This document shows, one piece after another, positions 8,901 to 18,072 of a stretch of DNA of 64,000 nucleotides; position 1 is the first letter of the stretch, and the number at the start of each line of letters is the position of its first letter. The DNA comes from an uncultured Rickettsiales bacterium. GTDB taxonomy: Bacteria > Pseudomonadota > Alphaproteobacteria > RF32 > CAG-239. Both the position numbers and the translations under genes were made by a program. Where the stretch lies: positions 62,001-126,000 of the forward strand of contig URXV01000002.1 in NCBI GenBank assembly GCA_900551865.1, written 5' to 3'. The notes below the pieces were generated by a model. The model saw only the letters and a list, made by a program, of their open reading frames with translations. It did not search any database and had not been told where the DNA came from.

Positions 8901-9962
8901 ATGCGCCGATATTTTGCGTATATAAATACGCAGTATATTGGATTGAATGACAGAGGTTTCCGCAGGATGCTGTTTGACAGGTATATAAAGAACAAGAGGG
9001 GAAAGGCGGCGGTGTTTGGGCTCGCTTTTATCCTTGTCCTGTCTTTATTTGCGGAATTTATCGCCAATGACAAACCGATTATCCTGAAATATCAGGGCGA
9101 GTATTTTTTTCCGATTACCAAAGTTTATACGGATGCGCGGTTCGGGGGCGATTTTCCGACCGAAGCAAATTACAAAGACGAGCTTATTCGCAGGAATATT
9201 GAGGCAGAGGGCTTTATGGTTATGCCGCCGATAGAGTTTTCGTACAATACGGTTGACTATGAGCTCAACGAGCCGTTTCCGGCGCCGCCGTCGGCACGGC
9301 ATCTGCTCGGAACCGACGAAGAGGGGCGCGACATTGCGGCGCGGCTGTTGTACGGGGTTCGGCTGTCGTTTGCATTTGCTTTTCTTTTGACGCTGTTGTC
9401 GTCGGCGATAGGAATTTTTGTCGGGGCGGTGCAGGGATATTTTGGCGGCAAGACCGACATTATTTTACAGCGGTTGATTGAAATTTGGGAATCAATGCCG
9501 CAGATGTTTATTCTGATTATTGTTGCAAGCGTGTTTGTGCCGAGCTTCTGGACACTGCTGGCGATTTTGCTGCTGTTTTCATGGACGGAACTGACGGGAA
9601 TGGTACGGGCGGAATTTCTGCGGGCGCGCAATTTTGAGTACGTCAAAGCGGCAAAAGCGATCGGCGTCGGAAATTTCCGCATTATCCGGCGGCATATTCT
9701 GCCTAATGCTTTGGTGGCGACGGTAACGTTTGTGCCGTTTATTATGGCGGGAGCGATTGTGGCATTGACGGCGCTTGATTTTCTCGGACTGGGACTCGGA
9801 CATGAATATCCGTCGCTCGGCGATTTGGTGCGGCAGGGAAAAGACAATCTGCAGGCACCGTGGATTGGGCTGAGCATCTTTTTTGTACTGTCTATGCTGT
9901 TGACGGCATTGATTTTTGTCGGCGAAGGCGTTCGCGACGCAATGGATAAGAGGAAGCTATGA
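8901..9962 (+). CDS. yejE: Peptide ABC transporter permease, YejE/OppC type
   Basis: Inner-membrane permease subunit of a peptide importer. It shows a first membrane segment (VFGLAFILVLSLFAEF) followed by IANDKPI, a long periplasmic loop with the family phrase HLLGTDEEGRDI, then five more membrane segments. The EAA-type loop that contacts the ATPase is EYVKAAKAIGVGNF followed by RHILPNA. Length 353 aa matches YejE. The start is uncertain: ATG at 8901 lacks a clear ribosome site, and ATG at 8967 is an alternative that would remove about 22 residues. It overlaps yejF by 4 bp. The partner permease YejB and binding protein YejA are not here; the upstream gene is unrelated. Confidence 0.88.
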   Translation: MRRYFAYINTQYIGLNDRGFRRMLFDRYIKNKRGKAAVFGLAFILVLSLFAEFIANDKPIILKYQGEYFFPITKVYTDARFGGDFPTEANYKDELIRRNIEAEGFMVMPPIEFSYNTVDYELNEPFPAPPSARHLLGTDEEGRDIAARLLYGVRLSFAFAFLLTLLSSAIGIFVGAVQGYFGGKTDIILQRLIEIWESMPQMFILIIVASVFVPSFWTLLAILLLFSWTELTGMVRAEFLRARNFEYVKAAKAIGVGNFRIIRRHILPNALVATVTFVPFIMAGAIVALTALDFLGLGLGHEYPSLGDLVRQGKDNLQAPWIGLSIFFVLSMLLTALIFVGEGVRDAMDKRKL

Positions 9963-11548
9963 CGGAACCGGTGTTGGAAGTCAAAAGCCTGAATGTCCGT
10001 TTTATTGATGAAAACGGCGGATTGTTTTCGGCAGTGTTTAACAGCAGTTTTGCGGTCAATCAGGGCGAAGTGCTGGCGATTGTCGGCGAATCCGGCTCGG
10101 GGAAGTCGGTAACGGCGTTGTCGCTGCTGGGGCTGATTAATCCGAAAAAGGTTTTGTACAAAAGCACAAATTCCATATTGTTTGAGGGGCGGGAACTTAC
10201 CTCGTTCAGCGAAAACGAGTGGCAGGACATCAGGGGCAATGAAATCGGCATGGTGTTTCAGGAACCGATGAGCTCGCTTAATCCGCTGATGAAGGTCGGC
10301 GAACAGGTGGCAGAGGTTATCCGCGTTCACAAAAGGGTGTCAGAGAAGAAAGCCCGGGCGAGAGCTCGCTATCTGTTGCGGCTGGTCGGAATTGACCATG
10401 CGGACGAACGGATGGAGGCGTATCCGTTTGAATTGTCCGGAGGGCAGCGGCAGCGCGTTATGATTGCGATGGCGGTTGCCAACCATCCCAAAGTCCTTAT
10501 TGCAGACGAACCGACGACAGCGTTGGATGTAACGGTGCAGAAACAGATTTTGGAGCTGATTCTACGGTTAAAAGAAAAATTCGGCATGGCGGTTGTGTTT
10601 ATTTCCCACGATTTGAACGTGGTCAAGAAAATTGCTAACCGCGTGTTGGTTATGCGGCAAGGGGTTATTGTCGAGCAGGGCAGCGTCGGCAATATTTTTA
10701 ACGCGCCAATCCACCCTTATACAAAAGAACTGCTGGCAGCGTTTCACCATACAGCGCCGCGACAGGATTTTAAATCCCGCAAGTTGATGGAGGCACGGGA
10801 TATATCGGTCAGCTTTGTACTGAAAAAGAACCTGTGGGGGAAACCGGTTACAAAGATTGATGCAGTGCGGAATGTTTCGCTTGCACTTTATGAAGGCAAG
10901 ACGCTCGGCGTTGTCGGCGAATCCGGTTCGGGAAAAACGACTCTTGGCATGTGTCTGGCGGATTTGACCAAGTACCGGGGGGAAATATTGACGGCGAAGT
11001 CGGTGCATATCCGCAACGAAAAGGATTTTCGCAAAAATGTCCAGATTGTGTTTCAGGATCCGTATAATTCCCTTAACCCACGGATGACAATCGAAGAGAT
11101 TGTAGGCGAGGGGCTGGCCGTGCATTTTCCGAGGCTGGGCAGCGAAGAAACAGCGGCAAAGGTTAAGAAAGTTCTGACAGAGGTCGGATTGTCCGGCGAG
11201 GAAATTTTAGCAAAATATCCGCATGAATTTTCCGGTGGGCAGCGGCAGAGAATTGCCATTGCGCGCGCATTGGCCGTAGAGCCGAAAATTATGATATTAG
11301 ATGAACCGACGTCGGCGTTGGACGTAACCGTGCAGGCGGAGATTATCGCGTTGCTTAAGAGGATACAGAAAGCGACGGGCATTGCGTATCTGTTTATTTC
11401 GCATGATATGCGGGCGGTGCGGGAAATTTCGCATGAGGTGGCAGTTATGCGCCGGGGGCGGATTGTCGAGCAGGGAACGGCTGATGAAATTTTTAATAAT
11501 CCGCAGACGCCTTATGCACGGGAACTTATCGGAGCTGCTTTGAATTAA
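9959..11548 (+). CDS. yejF: Peptide ABC transporter, fused double ATPase YejF
   Basis: 529-aa cytoplasmic energy-coupling subunit made of two ABC domains in one chain. Domain 1: Walker A GESGSGKS at 43-50, signature LSGGQRQRVMIAMA, Walker B VLIADEPTTALDVT. Domain 2: Walker A GESGSGKT, signature FSGGQRQRIAIARAL, Walker B IMILDEPTSALDVT. Both sites look catalytically intact. The ATGA overlap with yejE indicates translational coupling. In enteric bacteria YejABEF imports short peptides, including antimicrobial peptides. Here only E and F are present. Confidence 0.93.
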   Translation: MTEPVLEVKSLNVRFIDENGGLFSAVFNSSFAVNQGEVLAIVGESGSGKSVTALSLLGLINPKKVLYKSTNSILFEGRELTSFSENEWQDIRGNEIGMVFQEPMSSLNPLMKVGEQVAEVIRVHKRVSEKKARARARYLLRLVGIDHADERMEAYPFELSGGQRQRVMIAMAVANHPKVLIADEPTTALDVTVQKQILELILRLKEKFGMAVVFISHDLNVVKKIANRVLVMRQGVIVEQGSVGNIFNAPIHPYTKELLAAFHHTAPRQDFKSRKLMEARDISVSFVLKKNLWGKPVTKIDAVRNVSLALYEGKTLGVVGESGSGKTTLGMCLADLTKYRGEILTAKSVHIRNEKDFRKNVQIVFQDPYNSLNPRMTIEEIVGEGLAVHFPRLGSEETAAKVKKVLTEVGLSGEEILAKYPHEFSGGQRQRIAIARALAVEPKIMILDEPTSALDVTVQAEIIALLKRIQKATGIAYLFISHDMRAVREISHEVAVMRRGRIVEQGTADEIFNNPQTPYARELIGAALN

Positions 11549-11552
11549 CAGC

Positions 11553-11648
11553 GGTCGGAGATTGAATTAATCGCGGCGGGGATTGAATTAATCGTCGGAG
11601 ATTGGATTAACCGTCGGAGATTGGATTAACCGTCGGAGATTGCGGCGG
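11553..11648 (+). repeat. Degenerate about 19-22-bp tandem repeat downstream of yejF
   Basis: Five consecutive copies of GTCGGAGATTGRATTAAYC-like units begin near 11554, 11577, 11594, 11613 and 11632; the 11594 and 11613 copies are identical. No palindromic core and no spacers, so this is not a CRISPR. Confidence 0.85.
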
Positions 11649-11745
11649 ATTTTTCGGCTTTGTCAGTTCGGGTCTTACCAGGGATTGGCTTAACTGCCGG
11701 AGATTATAACGGAACGGCGGGGCTTTTCCAGAGAAAAAGCGGCAA

Positions 11746-14079
11746 TTATTTGTATTTGGCGACGGCATCCTCAAAACAGGCGGATAACGAGGCGCAAAAA
11801 TCGGTTTGGGACAGAGTGGAATTCTTGTTGTCAGAAGTTTCTGACGATTTGACAGCCGGTGTATTGGCGCGGTTCGGACAATCGGCGGCAGCCCGGGCGC
11901 GCATGATAGGATAAAAGGAAGATGTTTCGGCGGCGAGGCGTTGTAATCCGGCGGTACGGGGACTGTCTGCGAGTGTCAAAACGATATCGGCGGCAGCAAA
12001 CAGGCGTTCTCCTTCCGAAAAGCTTTTATTGACAAGAATGCAACGGGTTACGCCGTTAAACAGGGCGGGAACGGGCAGGCTGTTGCGGGTAAGGCCTTTC
12101 GTTTCCAAAAAGGTTATTTGTTGCTGTGCGGCCAATACGGAAATTTCATTAAAAGATGGAAATTCCGACAGTTGGGCAGGGAAAATCTGATTGAGGGAAA
12201 TTGGCTGCAATGCGGGAGGCTGACTGCTGCAGCCTGTGGCAATATCAGTTTGGGGAGCGCCGGTCTCCCGGTTATTCGCCTGAGAAGAGGAACGGGAGTT
12301 TTTTATTTTGAAAGCTTTAGTGCCGGGAATTTGCGTTATATTAAAAACAGGCAGCCCGCAGCGGCCTTTTTGGCCGGAAGGTACATATTTGCGGCGGATG
12401 AAAAAGTTTATGCCGTCGTCGGGCCGGCGGTTATTGTTTTCGCGCATGCGGTTAATTGCCTGCAAACGGACAAAAACTTCATCGGATACAGTGAGCGAGC
12501 GGTTGACGGCCTCTTGGAGATTCAGATAGGGACGGCCGAAAATTGTAATATTGTTTTGCCGCATAATGTTTTCGGGCGTTTCCGCTTGCGGACTTTCAGC
12601 TGAGAACAACGGAAAATAATATTCTGTTTTGCTGCAGTACCTTTTTTTGTAAAATTCGCCGAAATCATCGTCCCAGGCGAGGGCGGCGCTGTTTGTTGCC
12701 GCAATGACGCAATTTACGGCGGCGGAGCTGTCCGGAGGAAGGGAACGGGCATTTGCAGGAGCAGCGGCCGCGGCGGCATAAGCCTGAGCGTATGCCCGCA
12801 GCATGGCCGGAGCGCGGCACAGTCCGGTTTCATAAATTTCGGGAAAAACGTCTTTGACATCATAGGCGAAAGCGCAGGTAACGGCGAGGGCATCCCGTTC
12901 GGACAGGCAGCCGTTCAAATAGAGGTTGGTAAAAGACGGGGAACCGTTTGGCGCTGCGGTTATTTTTTGCATGGCGTATCTGGATTGTCTGACTACTTCC
13001 GGAAGCTGTTTGGCGATTGAGGACATATCTCCGGCGGCGAGGATAACCGTTCGGGGGGCGTGAGTGTGTGCATTTTGGGTGTCCGAGCAGTTTTGCAGGC
13101 GGTAGAAGATGCCGTTTTGCAGGCATTCGCGGATGATGCTGCGACCAACGGGAGAATGTTCGCAGACGGTGTTCAGCAGGGTTGCCAGATATTGCTTTTC
13201 CGTTTCAGTGCCATCCAGCAGGCCGTTTTCCAGTGCGGCAGCAACGCCGGAATCGCAAAAGTCCGTGCAAAACAGCTTTTTGCTATAAATTTCGGCAAAT
13301 TTTTCCCGTTTAAGAGCTATGGCGGCAAGCAGCCGGTTCATATTTTGGCTTATGGTTTCATTTTCAGCCGTCAGCCTCTGCAATTCGGCGTTGATATGCC
13401 CTTTTTCTGCCTGAAGGGCTGCCGTGTCATATTTGGCGGCGATTTCCTTTTTCAGCGTTTCTGTCGGGCGGGTAATGTCAAAGCGGGGGTAGTATTCCCG
13501 GTACTCATTGTTTGTCTGGTTAAATTCATCGCGGAATTTTTGCAGTTGCTGCTGGTAAAACAGGGTCTTGACTTTGAGGGGAAAACCTTGTTTCAGAGGA
13601 TGCACTCCCGGCATATAATTAGCGCCGGGAACAGGCCGGCGGGAAGTTCCCGGAATGGAAATTTCCTTATAATCTTCATTCAGATTTTCCATAATGAAGC
13701 GGTTGAGAAAGATTTCCCCTTCTTTGCGAAAAACAGGCGGAAGAATGGCAAGCAGGCGGGTTTTGAACATATTGGCACGATCCAGCCACGCAGTATCCTG
13801 TTCGGCTTGGAATTGTTTGGCGGCAATGGCTCCTTCCAACGATTTCAGACGCTGAAGGCCTTTTTCAATTTTACCGGCGTTTTCGGCATGCCGGGTTTTC
13901 AGGACGATAATCTGCTGCGGTTCCGGTTCCTGTTTGGTGAAGAGCTTCAGTGCAGTTTCTTTGTCGGGCAGCCGGAGCAGATTTTGATATTTTTGTATAT
14001 ACGGAAGTTCTTCAAAAGTGATGGTGTCAGTTTTGAGGTATTTATCGGCAGCAATATCGTTTTGATCAACCATAGTCAT
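11746..14079 (-). CDS. Large uncharacterised protein (777 aa)
   Basis: No family recognised. No signal peptide or clear membrane segment. Residues about 60-115 and 185-285 are helical and charged with heptad-like patterns, consistent with coiled coils. The central part (about 290-460) is Cys- and Ala-rich (FCTDFCDSGVAAAL, YLNGCLSERDALAVTCAFA) and looks globular helical. A Ser/Pro-rich linker near residues 590-620 precedes a C-terminal helical part with LFAAADIVLTLADS. ATG at 14079 and ATG at 14073 are both possible; neither has a strong ribosome site. It stands alone between the yejEF cluster and a tRNA. Consistent coding over 2.3 kb argues for a real, probably lineage-restricted gene. Confidence 0.65.
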   Translation of the reverse strand: MTMVDQNDIAADKYLKTDTITFEELPYIQKYQNLLRLPDKETALKLFTKQEPEPQQIIVLKTRHAENAGKIEKGLQRLKSLEGAIAAKQFQAEQDTAWLDRANMFKTRLLAILPPVFRKEGEIFLNRFIMENLNEDYKEISIPGTSRRPVPGANYMPGVHPLKQGFPLKVKTLFYQQQLQKFRDEFNQTNNEYREYYPRFDITRPTETLKKEIAAKYDTAALQAEKGHINAELQRLTAENETISQNMNRLLAAIALKREKFAEIYSKKLFCTDFCDSGVAAALENGLLDGTETEKQYLATLLNTVCEHSPVGRSIIRECLQNGIFYRLQNCSDTQNAHTHAPRTVILAAGDMSSIAKQLPEVVRQSRYAMQKITAAPNGSPSFTNLYLNGCLSERDALAVTCAFAYDVKDVFPEIYETGLCRAPAMLRAYAQAYAAAAAAPANARSLPPDSSAAVNCVIAATNSAALAWDDDFGEFYKKRYCSKTEYYFPLFSAESPQAETPENIMRQNNITIFGRPYLNLQEAVNRSLTVSDEVFVRLQAINRMRENNNRRPDDGINFFIRRKYVPSGQKGRCGLPVFNITQIPGTKAFKIKNSRSSSQANNRETGAPQTDIATGCSSQPPALQPISLNQIFPAQLSEFPSFNEISVLAAQQQITFLETKGLTRNSLPVPALFNGVTRCILVNKSFSEGERLFAAADIVLTLADSPRTAGLQRLAAETSSFYPIMRARAAADCPNRANTPAVKSSETSDNKNSTLSQTDFCASLSACFEDAVAKYK

Positions 14080-14185
14080 TTCGCATACAAAATAGTCTTC
14101 ATTACTTTAATAATAGCTTAAAATTTGCGGGTTGGCAAGCATAAACCGGAAAATTCTCAGGACGTTTCAACCTGCGTTTTGTTGC

Positions 14186-14254
14186 CGGCGGGCTTTCTGG
14201 GCGGTGTTGCCAGTGGGCTTGCCGAGCGGTGTTATCGGCGGGCTTTCTGTGCGG
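14186..14254 (+). repeat. 19-bp imperfect direct repeat, period 50
   Basis: CGGCGGGCTTTCTGGGCGG at 14186-14204 recurs with one change at 14236-14254, with a weaker half-period copy between them. Located upstream of the tRNA gene. Confidence 0.7.
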
Positions 14255-14323
14255 AAAACATTGGCGGCAGGAAAAATTTTGCTTGCAAAATATTTTGCCG
14301 GGTTTTATACATTATATCAACGT

Positions 14324-14400
14324 GTCGGCGTAGCTCATCAGGATAGAGCAACAGTTTCCTAAACTGTGGGTAGTGGGTTCGAGTCCCGCCGCTGACACCA
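14324..14400 (+). tRNA. tRNA-Arg (anticodon CCT)
   Basis: Cloverleaf by eye: acceptor GTCGGCG pairs with CGCTGAC (one G-U), D-arm GCTC/GAGC, anticodon stem ACAGT/ACTGT with loop TTCCTAA (anticodon CCT), variable loop GGGTA, T-arm GTGGG/CCCGC with loop TTCGAGT, discriminator A and encoded CCA. Reads AGG codons. Confidence 0.95.
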
Positions 14401-14430
14401 TTTTTTTGTATTTGCGCCTGTGCCGGGTTT

Positions 14431-14502
14431 CATATTTACATTATGCAACTGTGGCATATTTACATTATGCAATTGTAGCATTTTTACGTTATGCCGGTGT
14501 GG
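14431..14502 (+). repeat. 24-bp tandem repeat, three copies, just after tRNA-Arg
   Basis: Copies at 14431-14454, 14455-14478 and 14479-14502 (CATATTTACATTATGCAACT plus four more bases), the third more diverged, followed by a partial copy. No spacers. Read in one plus-strand frame they encode an 8-residue hydrophobic repeat, but I see no independent start. Confidence 0.9.
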
Positions 14503-14625
14503 CATTTATAGCCGGTTTTGTATCGGCTGTCGGTTTTATATTTTCATTTAGGGTTGAAAACGAAGTTTCCGTGACTTGAAAACGGAAATTTATGTCCTAT
14601 TTTTTCGGCAGAGGAGGAAAAGGAT

Positions 14626-15591
14626 ATGGCAAAAGTAAATTTATTTAGTCAGGTACGGGATTTTGTTGAAAAGATAAACGAAGCCGGCGGCAAGCCACTA
14701 TATGAATTGACTCCGGAAGAGGCGCGCGAGGTTTTGCGCGGCGTGCAGGAGGCGAAAACCGATGAACCGGATGTTGAGCGCAAAGAGGCAGAAATTGAGG
14801 TCGGCGGCGGGCGTATGATGCGGTTGGAAATTACAAAACCCAAAGGTGTTACCGGAGAGCTCGGCGTTATTTACTATATTCACGGAGGCGGCTGGGTTAT
14901 GGGCGATAACATAACCCATCGCCGGCTGGTGGCAGAGCTGGCGGCAGATGTTCCGGCGGCGGTTGTCTTTCCGATTTATACGCCGGCACCGGAAGGGCAA
15001 TTTCCCGAAGTAGCGGAAGATTTATTCAAGGCGTTGGAATATATTGCATCGCATGGCGATAAATACGGTCTGGACACTTCGCATCTGGCAGTGGCCGGAG
15101 ACAGCGTCGGCGGGAATATGGCTGCGGTTATGACGCTGATGGCAAAGGAAAACGGATTTACGCCGACGATAGATTTCCAGCTGCTGCTTTATCCGGTAAC
15201 CAATGCGGATTTTGATACGGAAACCTACCGGCAGTTTGCCGACGGACCGTGGCTGACAAAACAGGCGATGGAGTGGTTTTGGGAGCAATATCTGCCGGAT
15301 AAGGAGAAACGTAAAAGCAAAGAAGCGTCTCCGTTAATGGCAACGGTTGACGAATTGCGCGATTTGCCTCCGGCGCTGGTTATTACCGGCGAGAATGACG
15401 TTTTGCGCGATGAAGGAGAGGCTTATGCGCGCAAGCTTGACAGCGCCGGGGTAAAAACTTTTTCGGCCAGGTTTAACGGAACCATTCACGATTTTATGAT
15501 GCTTAACGATTTGAGCGCCAGCGCGCCGACCAGAGCGGCGATGTCTTTGGCAAAGGCAAAGCTCAGATGGTTTCTTTATGGTACGAAATAA
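14626..15591 (+). CDS. Alpha/beta hydrolase, hormone-sensitive-lipase family esterase
   Basis: 321 aa, cytoplasmic (no signal peptide). The oxyanion-hole motif HGGGW is at 86-90, the nucleophile elbow GDSVGG with Ser160, the acid Asp258 in GENDVL and the base His288 in GTIHDFM. This is the complete HSL-family catalytic triad. By family it hydrolyses short- to medium-chain carboxylic esters; the physiological substrate cannot be read from sequence. Start is preceded by GAGGAGGAAAAGG, a strong ribosome site. It is monocistronic; the next gene is about 290 bp away. Confidence 0.9.
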   Translation: MAKVNLFSQVRDFVEKINEAGGKPLYELTPEEAREVLRGVQEAKTDEPDVERKEAEIEVGGGRMMRLEITKPKGVTGELGVIYYIHGGGWVMGDNITHRRLVAELAADVPAAVVFPIYTPAPEGQFPEVAEDLFKALEYIASHGDKYGLDTSHLAVAGDSVGGNMAAVMTLMAKENGFTPTIDFQLLLYPVTNADFDTETYRQFADGPWLTKQAMEWFWEQYLPDKEKRKSKEASPLMATVDELRDLPPALVITGENDVLRDEGEAYARKLDSAGVKTFSARFNGTIHDFMMLNDLSASAPTRAAMSLAKAKLRWFLYGTK

Positions 15592-15879
15592 CAGAAAATC
15601 TGCGTTGCAGGAAAATTGGAAAGGCGTTACTTCCGGTTATGCCGAAGTACGACATAACTGAAAATCTACGCAGAGGGAAAACAGGAAACCGGGCAGGCTG
15701 CGGCGGCGGACGGCCGGTTTGAGGCGGGGAATTTTCTGATTAAAACCGGCTGCCGGCATCAGATTGAGAAGAAATAATATTTTTTTATTTTAGGGCTTGA
15801 TTTTAGAATTGCTTTTTGATAAGTTGAGACAGTTTTTAAGTTATTTAGATATATGTTGTTTTTTTAATATTATTAATTT
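15592..15879 (+). other. Intergenic region with one degenerate duplication
   Basis: Two related stretches (AACAGAAAATCTGCG near 15589 and AACTGAAAATCTACGCAG near 15656) suggest an old about 66-bp duplication. The last 100 bp is very AT-rich and probably carries the promoter for the next gene, but I cannot fix its boxes with confidence. Confidence 0.45.
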
Positions 15880-16254
15880 ATGAGAAGTTCAAATTTGCGA
15901 ATGACGCAATGCCAGTGTGCTCTTGTTGCGTTTAGCGGAGTATTGTGCGCCGTATCTTTCTGGGTTGGGCATGTTGCCGCTCTGGTTTGCCTGTTTGGAG
16001 CCAGTATGGGAATGGCTGAAGTTTTGGTTTTGAGTTTTATTGTACGAAGCTCTTTTGATGCCAAACTTTTTTATTTTATGCTGTTTTTTCTGGCATTTGG
16101 GCTGTTGATGTCTGCCTTTGGCCTGGAAGAAGCCGGCGGATATCTGTTTTTCGGCGTTCTGTTATCCGGCGTAGCGCTGGTTTTCCGGTTTGTTCTTTAT
16201 ATGAACAGGTACTGCCGGCGCGATGCAGACGAGAGGCTGAATGAAACGACGTAG
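15880..16254 (+). CDS. Small four-helix membrane protein
   Basis: 124 aa, unrecognised. Four hydrophobic stretches (about residues 14-34, 38-55, 63-80 and 84-106) are followed by a positively charged C-terminal tail with RYCRRDADER, predicting an inner-membrane protein with a cytoplasmic tail. No ribosome site is visible before ATG 15880, which sits in an AT-rich leader; the MTQCQ codon at 15901 is an alternative start. Ends about 70 bp before a strong terminator, so it is probably a single-gene unit. Confidence 0.55.
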   Translation: MRSSNLRMTQCQCALVAFSGVLCAVSFWVGHVAALVCLFGASMGMAEVLVLSFIVRSSFDAKLFYFMLFFLAFGLLMSAFGLEEAGGYLFFGVLLSGVALVFRFVLYMNRYCRRDADERLNETT

Positions 16255-16322
16255 TTTTGTCCGGAGCGGGCAGCCGTACCGGCAAGGCGTGTTTCGGGCA
16301 AAGCGTTGTTTAAAGACTGTTT

Positions 16323-16357
16323 CCCCGTGCAGCATTGTGCTGACGGGGATTTTTTTT
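16323..16357 (+). terminator. Rho-independent terminator
   Basis: CCCCG T GCAGC loop GCTG A CGGGG hairpin followed by AT and a run of eight T. Confidence 0.85.
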
Positions 16358-16428
16358 ACGGTGTTTTGCGGTTGCGGGGAAAGTTGCAGAGGGTTAGGGA
16401 AGGCATAAGGCAAGTGGGGATTTTTTTG

Positions 16429-16457
16429 TTGCGGTAAGAGAAAATCTGTGTTATAAT
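16429..16457 (+). promoter_or_regulatory. Putative sigma-70-type promoter
   Basis: TTGCGG (16429-16434), 17-nt spacer, TATAAT (16452-16457), about 40 bp before the next start codon. Confidence 0.55.
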
Positions 16458-16500
16458 AATTTATTATGAAATGCGCAAACCGGCTGGAAAGAGGCGTGTC

Positions 16501-17517
16501 ATGGCAGATTGTTCGAATGATTTTAAAAGATTTTTATATGCGAATTATCCTGACGATTATCGGCGGGCAACAGCTGAAAACGCGCCTGACGATGTTGTAA
16601 CCACTATTCTTTCGCGCCACGAGAACCATTATAAAATATGGCGGGATATTCCGGAATGGATTAAAAGCCGGTATCGCGACGTTATTCCGACGGAAGTCTT
16701 AAACGGCAACGAGAACGTTCGCGGCTTTGTGGAAGAAGAGGAACAGAAGCTGAATCAGGAAGAGAAAGAAACGCGGGAACTTATGGATTATACGGTTACC
16801 TTGCTGGCTCTTGGATATGCGGCGGAAACGGCGGCTATTATGGCGGCGAACCGGGAACAGCGTATGCTCCTGCTTAAAGAAGCCGGCGGCGGACCGCTTA
16901 GCGCCGAGCAGGCAGCGAAGTGGCGTGAGCTGCGCGAAAGTGACCGGAAAGCTATTGAGGCGGATTGGAAAAACAGCCAGGCGGAGAAATATATTCTGCA
17001 TTTGGCCAAATGTATTGACAGGGAACGCCGCAAGATGCTGCGCGGCGGTACGGAAACGGAAAAAGCCGCAGCAGGAATGAAACTTTCAGGTATGGAAAAC
17101 GAATTGCGGCGGATGACGGCAAAACTGGCGGATAAAAATGTGCAAAAGCGCATGGCAGATTATCTGCGCCAACGGCCGCAGCAGGCGGCTCTCCGCCATT
17201 TGTCTCCGGAAACGATGAAACAGTTCGGGGAATTGTTGAAAAAACAGGGGATTAACATTTCTCCCGTACAGGAAAAAACATTTGAAACCGTAGATATCCG
17301 GCAGGAAAACATCGGGCGCGACAGTTTGGCGCAGAGCCTGAAAGACCATTTTGAACAATGCCGGAAAACAGAGCGTATCCTTTGTGAGAAATACCAACAT
17401 CAAAACCAGACGTTTAACCGTGCTACGGCAAGAGATGCGGCAGCGTTTCGCAGCGAAGACGATTTAGTGCGGCTTATGGCTTTGCGGCGGGCGGAAAAGG
17501 AAAATATACGTGCCTGA
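16501..17517 (+). CDS. Uncharacterised helical, charged cytoplasmic protein
   Basis: 338 aa; not recognised. ATG 16501 (MADCSNDFKRFLY) is preferred over 16471 because GGAAAGAGG lies just upstream. Sequence is almost entirely helical and rich in Glu, Lys, Arg and Gln. Residues about 75-100 and 165-215 have coiled-coil character. A short Ala-rich hydrophobic patch (VTLLALGYAAETAAIMAA) near residue 100 is too polar for a confident membrane segment. Probably a lineage-specific cytoplasmic protein. Confidence 0.6.
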   Translation: MADCSNDFKRFLYANYPDDYRRATAENAPDDVVTTILSRHENHYKIWRDIPEWIKSRYRDVIPTEVLNGNENVRGFVEEEEQKLNQEEKETRELMDYTVTLLALGYAAETAAIMAANREQRMLLLKEAGGGPLSAEQAAKWRELRESDRKAIEADWKNSQAEKYILHLAKCIDRERRKMLRGGTETEKAAAGMKLSGMENELRRMTAKLADKNVQKRMADYLRQRPQQAALRHLSPETMKQFGELLKKQGINISPVQEKTFETVDIRQENIGRDSLAQSLKDHFEQCRKTERILCEKYQHQNQTFNRATARDAAAFRSEDDLVRLMALRRAEKENIRA

Positions 17518-17550
17518 TATTTGCAGCAGAGGGGGTGGGAGAAGAAGCCG

Positions 17551-17982
17551 TTAAAGCGCGTCGCAAGCGTTTCCCCGCCACTGCCACGACGTTACGACAT
17601 TGTTGGTCAGGTAAAAATCGGTTTTGCAATAATCGGTAATTGTTTCTCCCATAAAATTACCGACAGGGATTTCGTTATCGCCGTAGGTAAACGGGTCGAA
17701 CAATTCGTTTTCGGTCATAAATCCGGTATTGAAGTAATAATTGGGGTCGGGAATAACCTGATAGTTGATGCTGACATAAGAAATTATTTCATCGCCGTTG
17801 GCCAATTTGCGTACTTTTGACGGTTGTCCGAAAGTGCTTATCAGCTGTTGTGAGGTCTTTCCCAGTTCGCCGTTGAGGCGGGCGTTATATTTTTGCGAAC
17901 TGGCGCAGCCCGCAAGCGTTGCGGCAATGGCAAACAGGCTGATGAGTTTTTTCCATGACCGGGGCGTTTTTATGGTTTGCAT
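17551..17982 (-). CDS. Small lipoprotein, BamE/SmpA-like fold suggested
   Basis: 143 aa. The N-terminus KTPRSWKKLISLFAIAATLAGC is a lipoprotein signal peptide with lipobox LAGC, so the mature protein starts at Cys26. The following STFGQPSKVRKLANGDEIISY resembles the G-x-P/V pattern of BamE-like domains (helix-helix then sheet), where a short protein aids outer-membrane protein assembly. Similarity is only at motif level. It lies downstream of rodA on the same strand with a 90-bp gap and could be transcribed with the elongation cluster or on its own. Confidence 0.7.
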   Translation of the reverse strand: MQTIKTPRSWKKLISLFAIAATLAGCASSQKYNARLNGELGKTSQQLISTFGQPSKVRKLANGDEIISYVSINYQVIPDPNYYFNTGFMTENELFDPFTYGDNEIPVGNFMGETITDYCKTDFYLTNNVVTSWQWRGNACDAL

Positions 17983-18072
17983 GGCATATTCTCCTTTTGT
18001 TGTGTTTTAAGATGCAAGCACATATATGCCGAAAATGTCCGGTTTCAAGGGGTTAGCGGTTAGAGCGGAGAG

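Noticed and set aside
11553..11648. Five repeats after yejF as a CRISPR or attachment site
   Set aside because: No spacers, imperfect unit and no integrase nearby.
14431..14502. Three 24-bp repeats looking like a mini CRISPR
   Set aside because: Copies are directly contiguous with no spacers, and no cas gene is in the window.
14373..14579. 68-codon plus-strand frame with an 8-residue hydrophobic repeat
   Set aside because: Its first codons lie inside the tRNA-Arg gene and it has no ribosome site; the pattern follows from the 24-bp DNA repeat.
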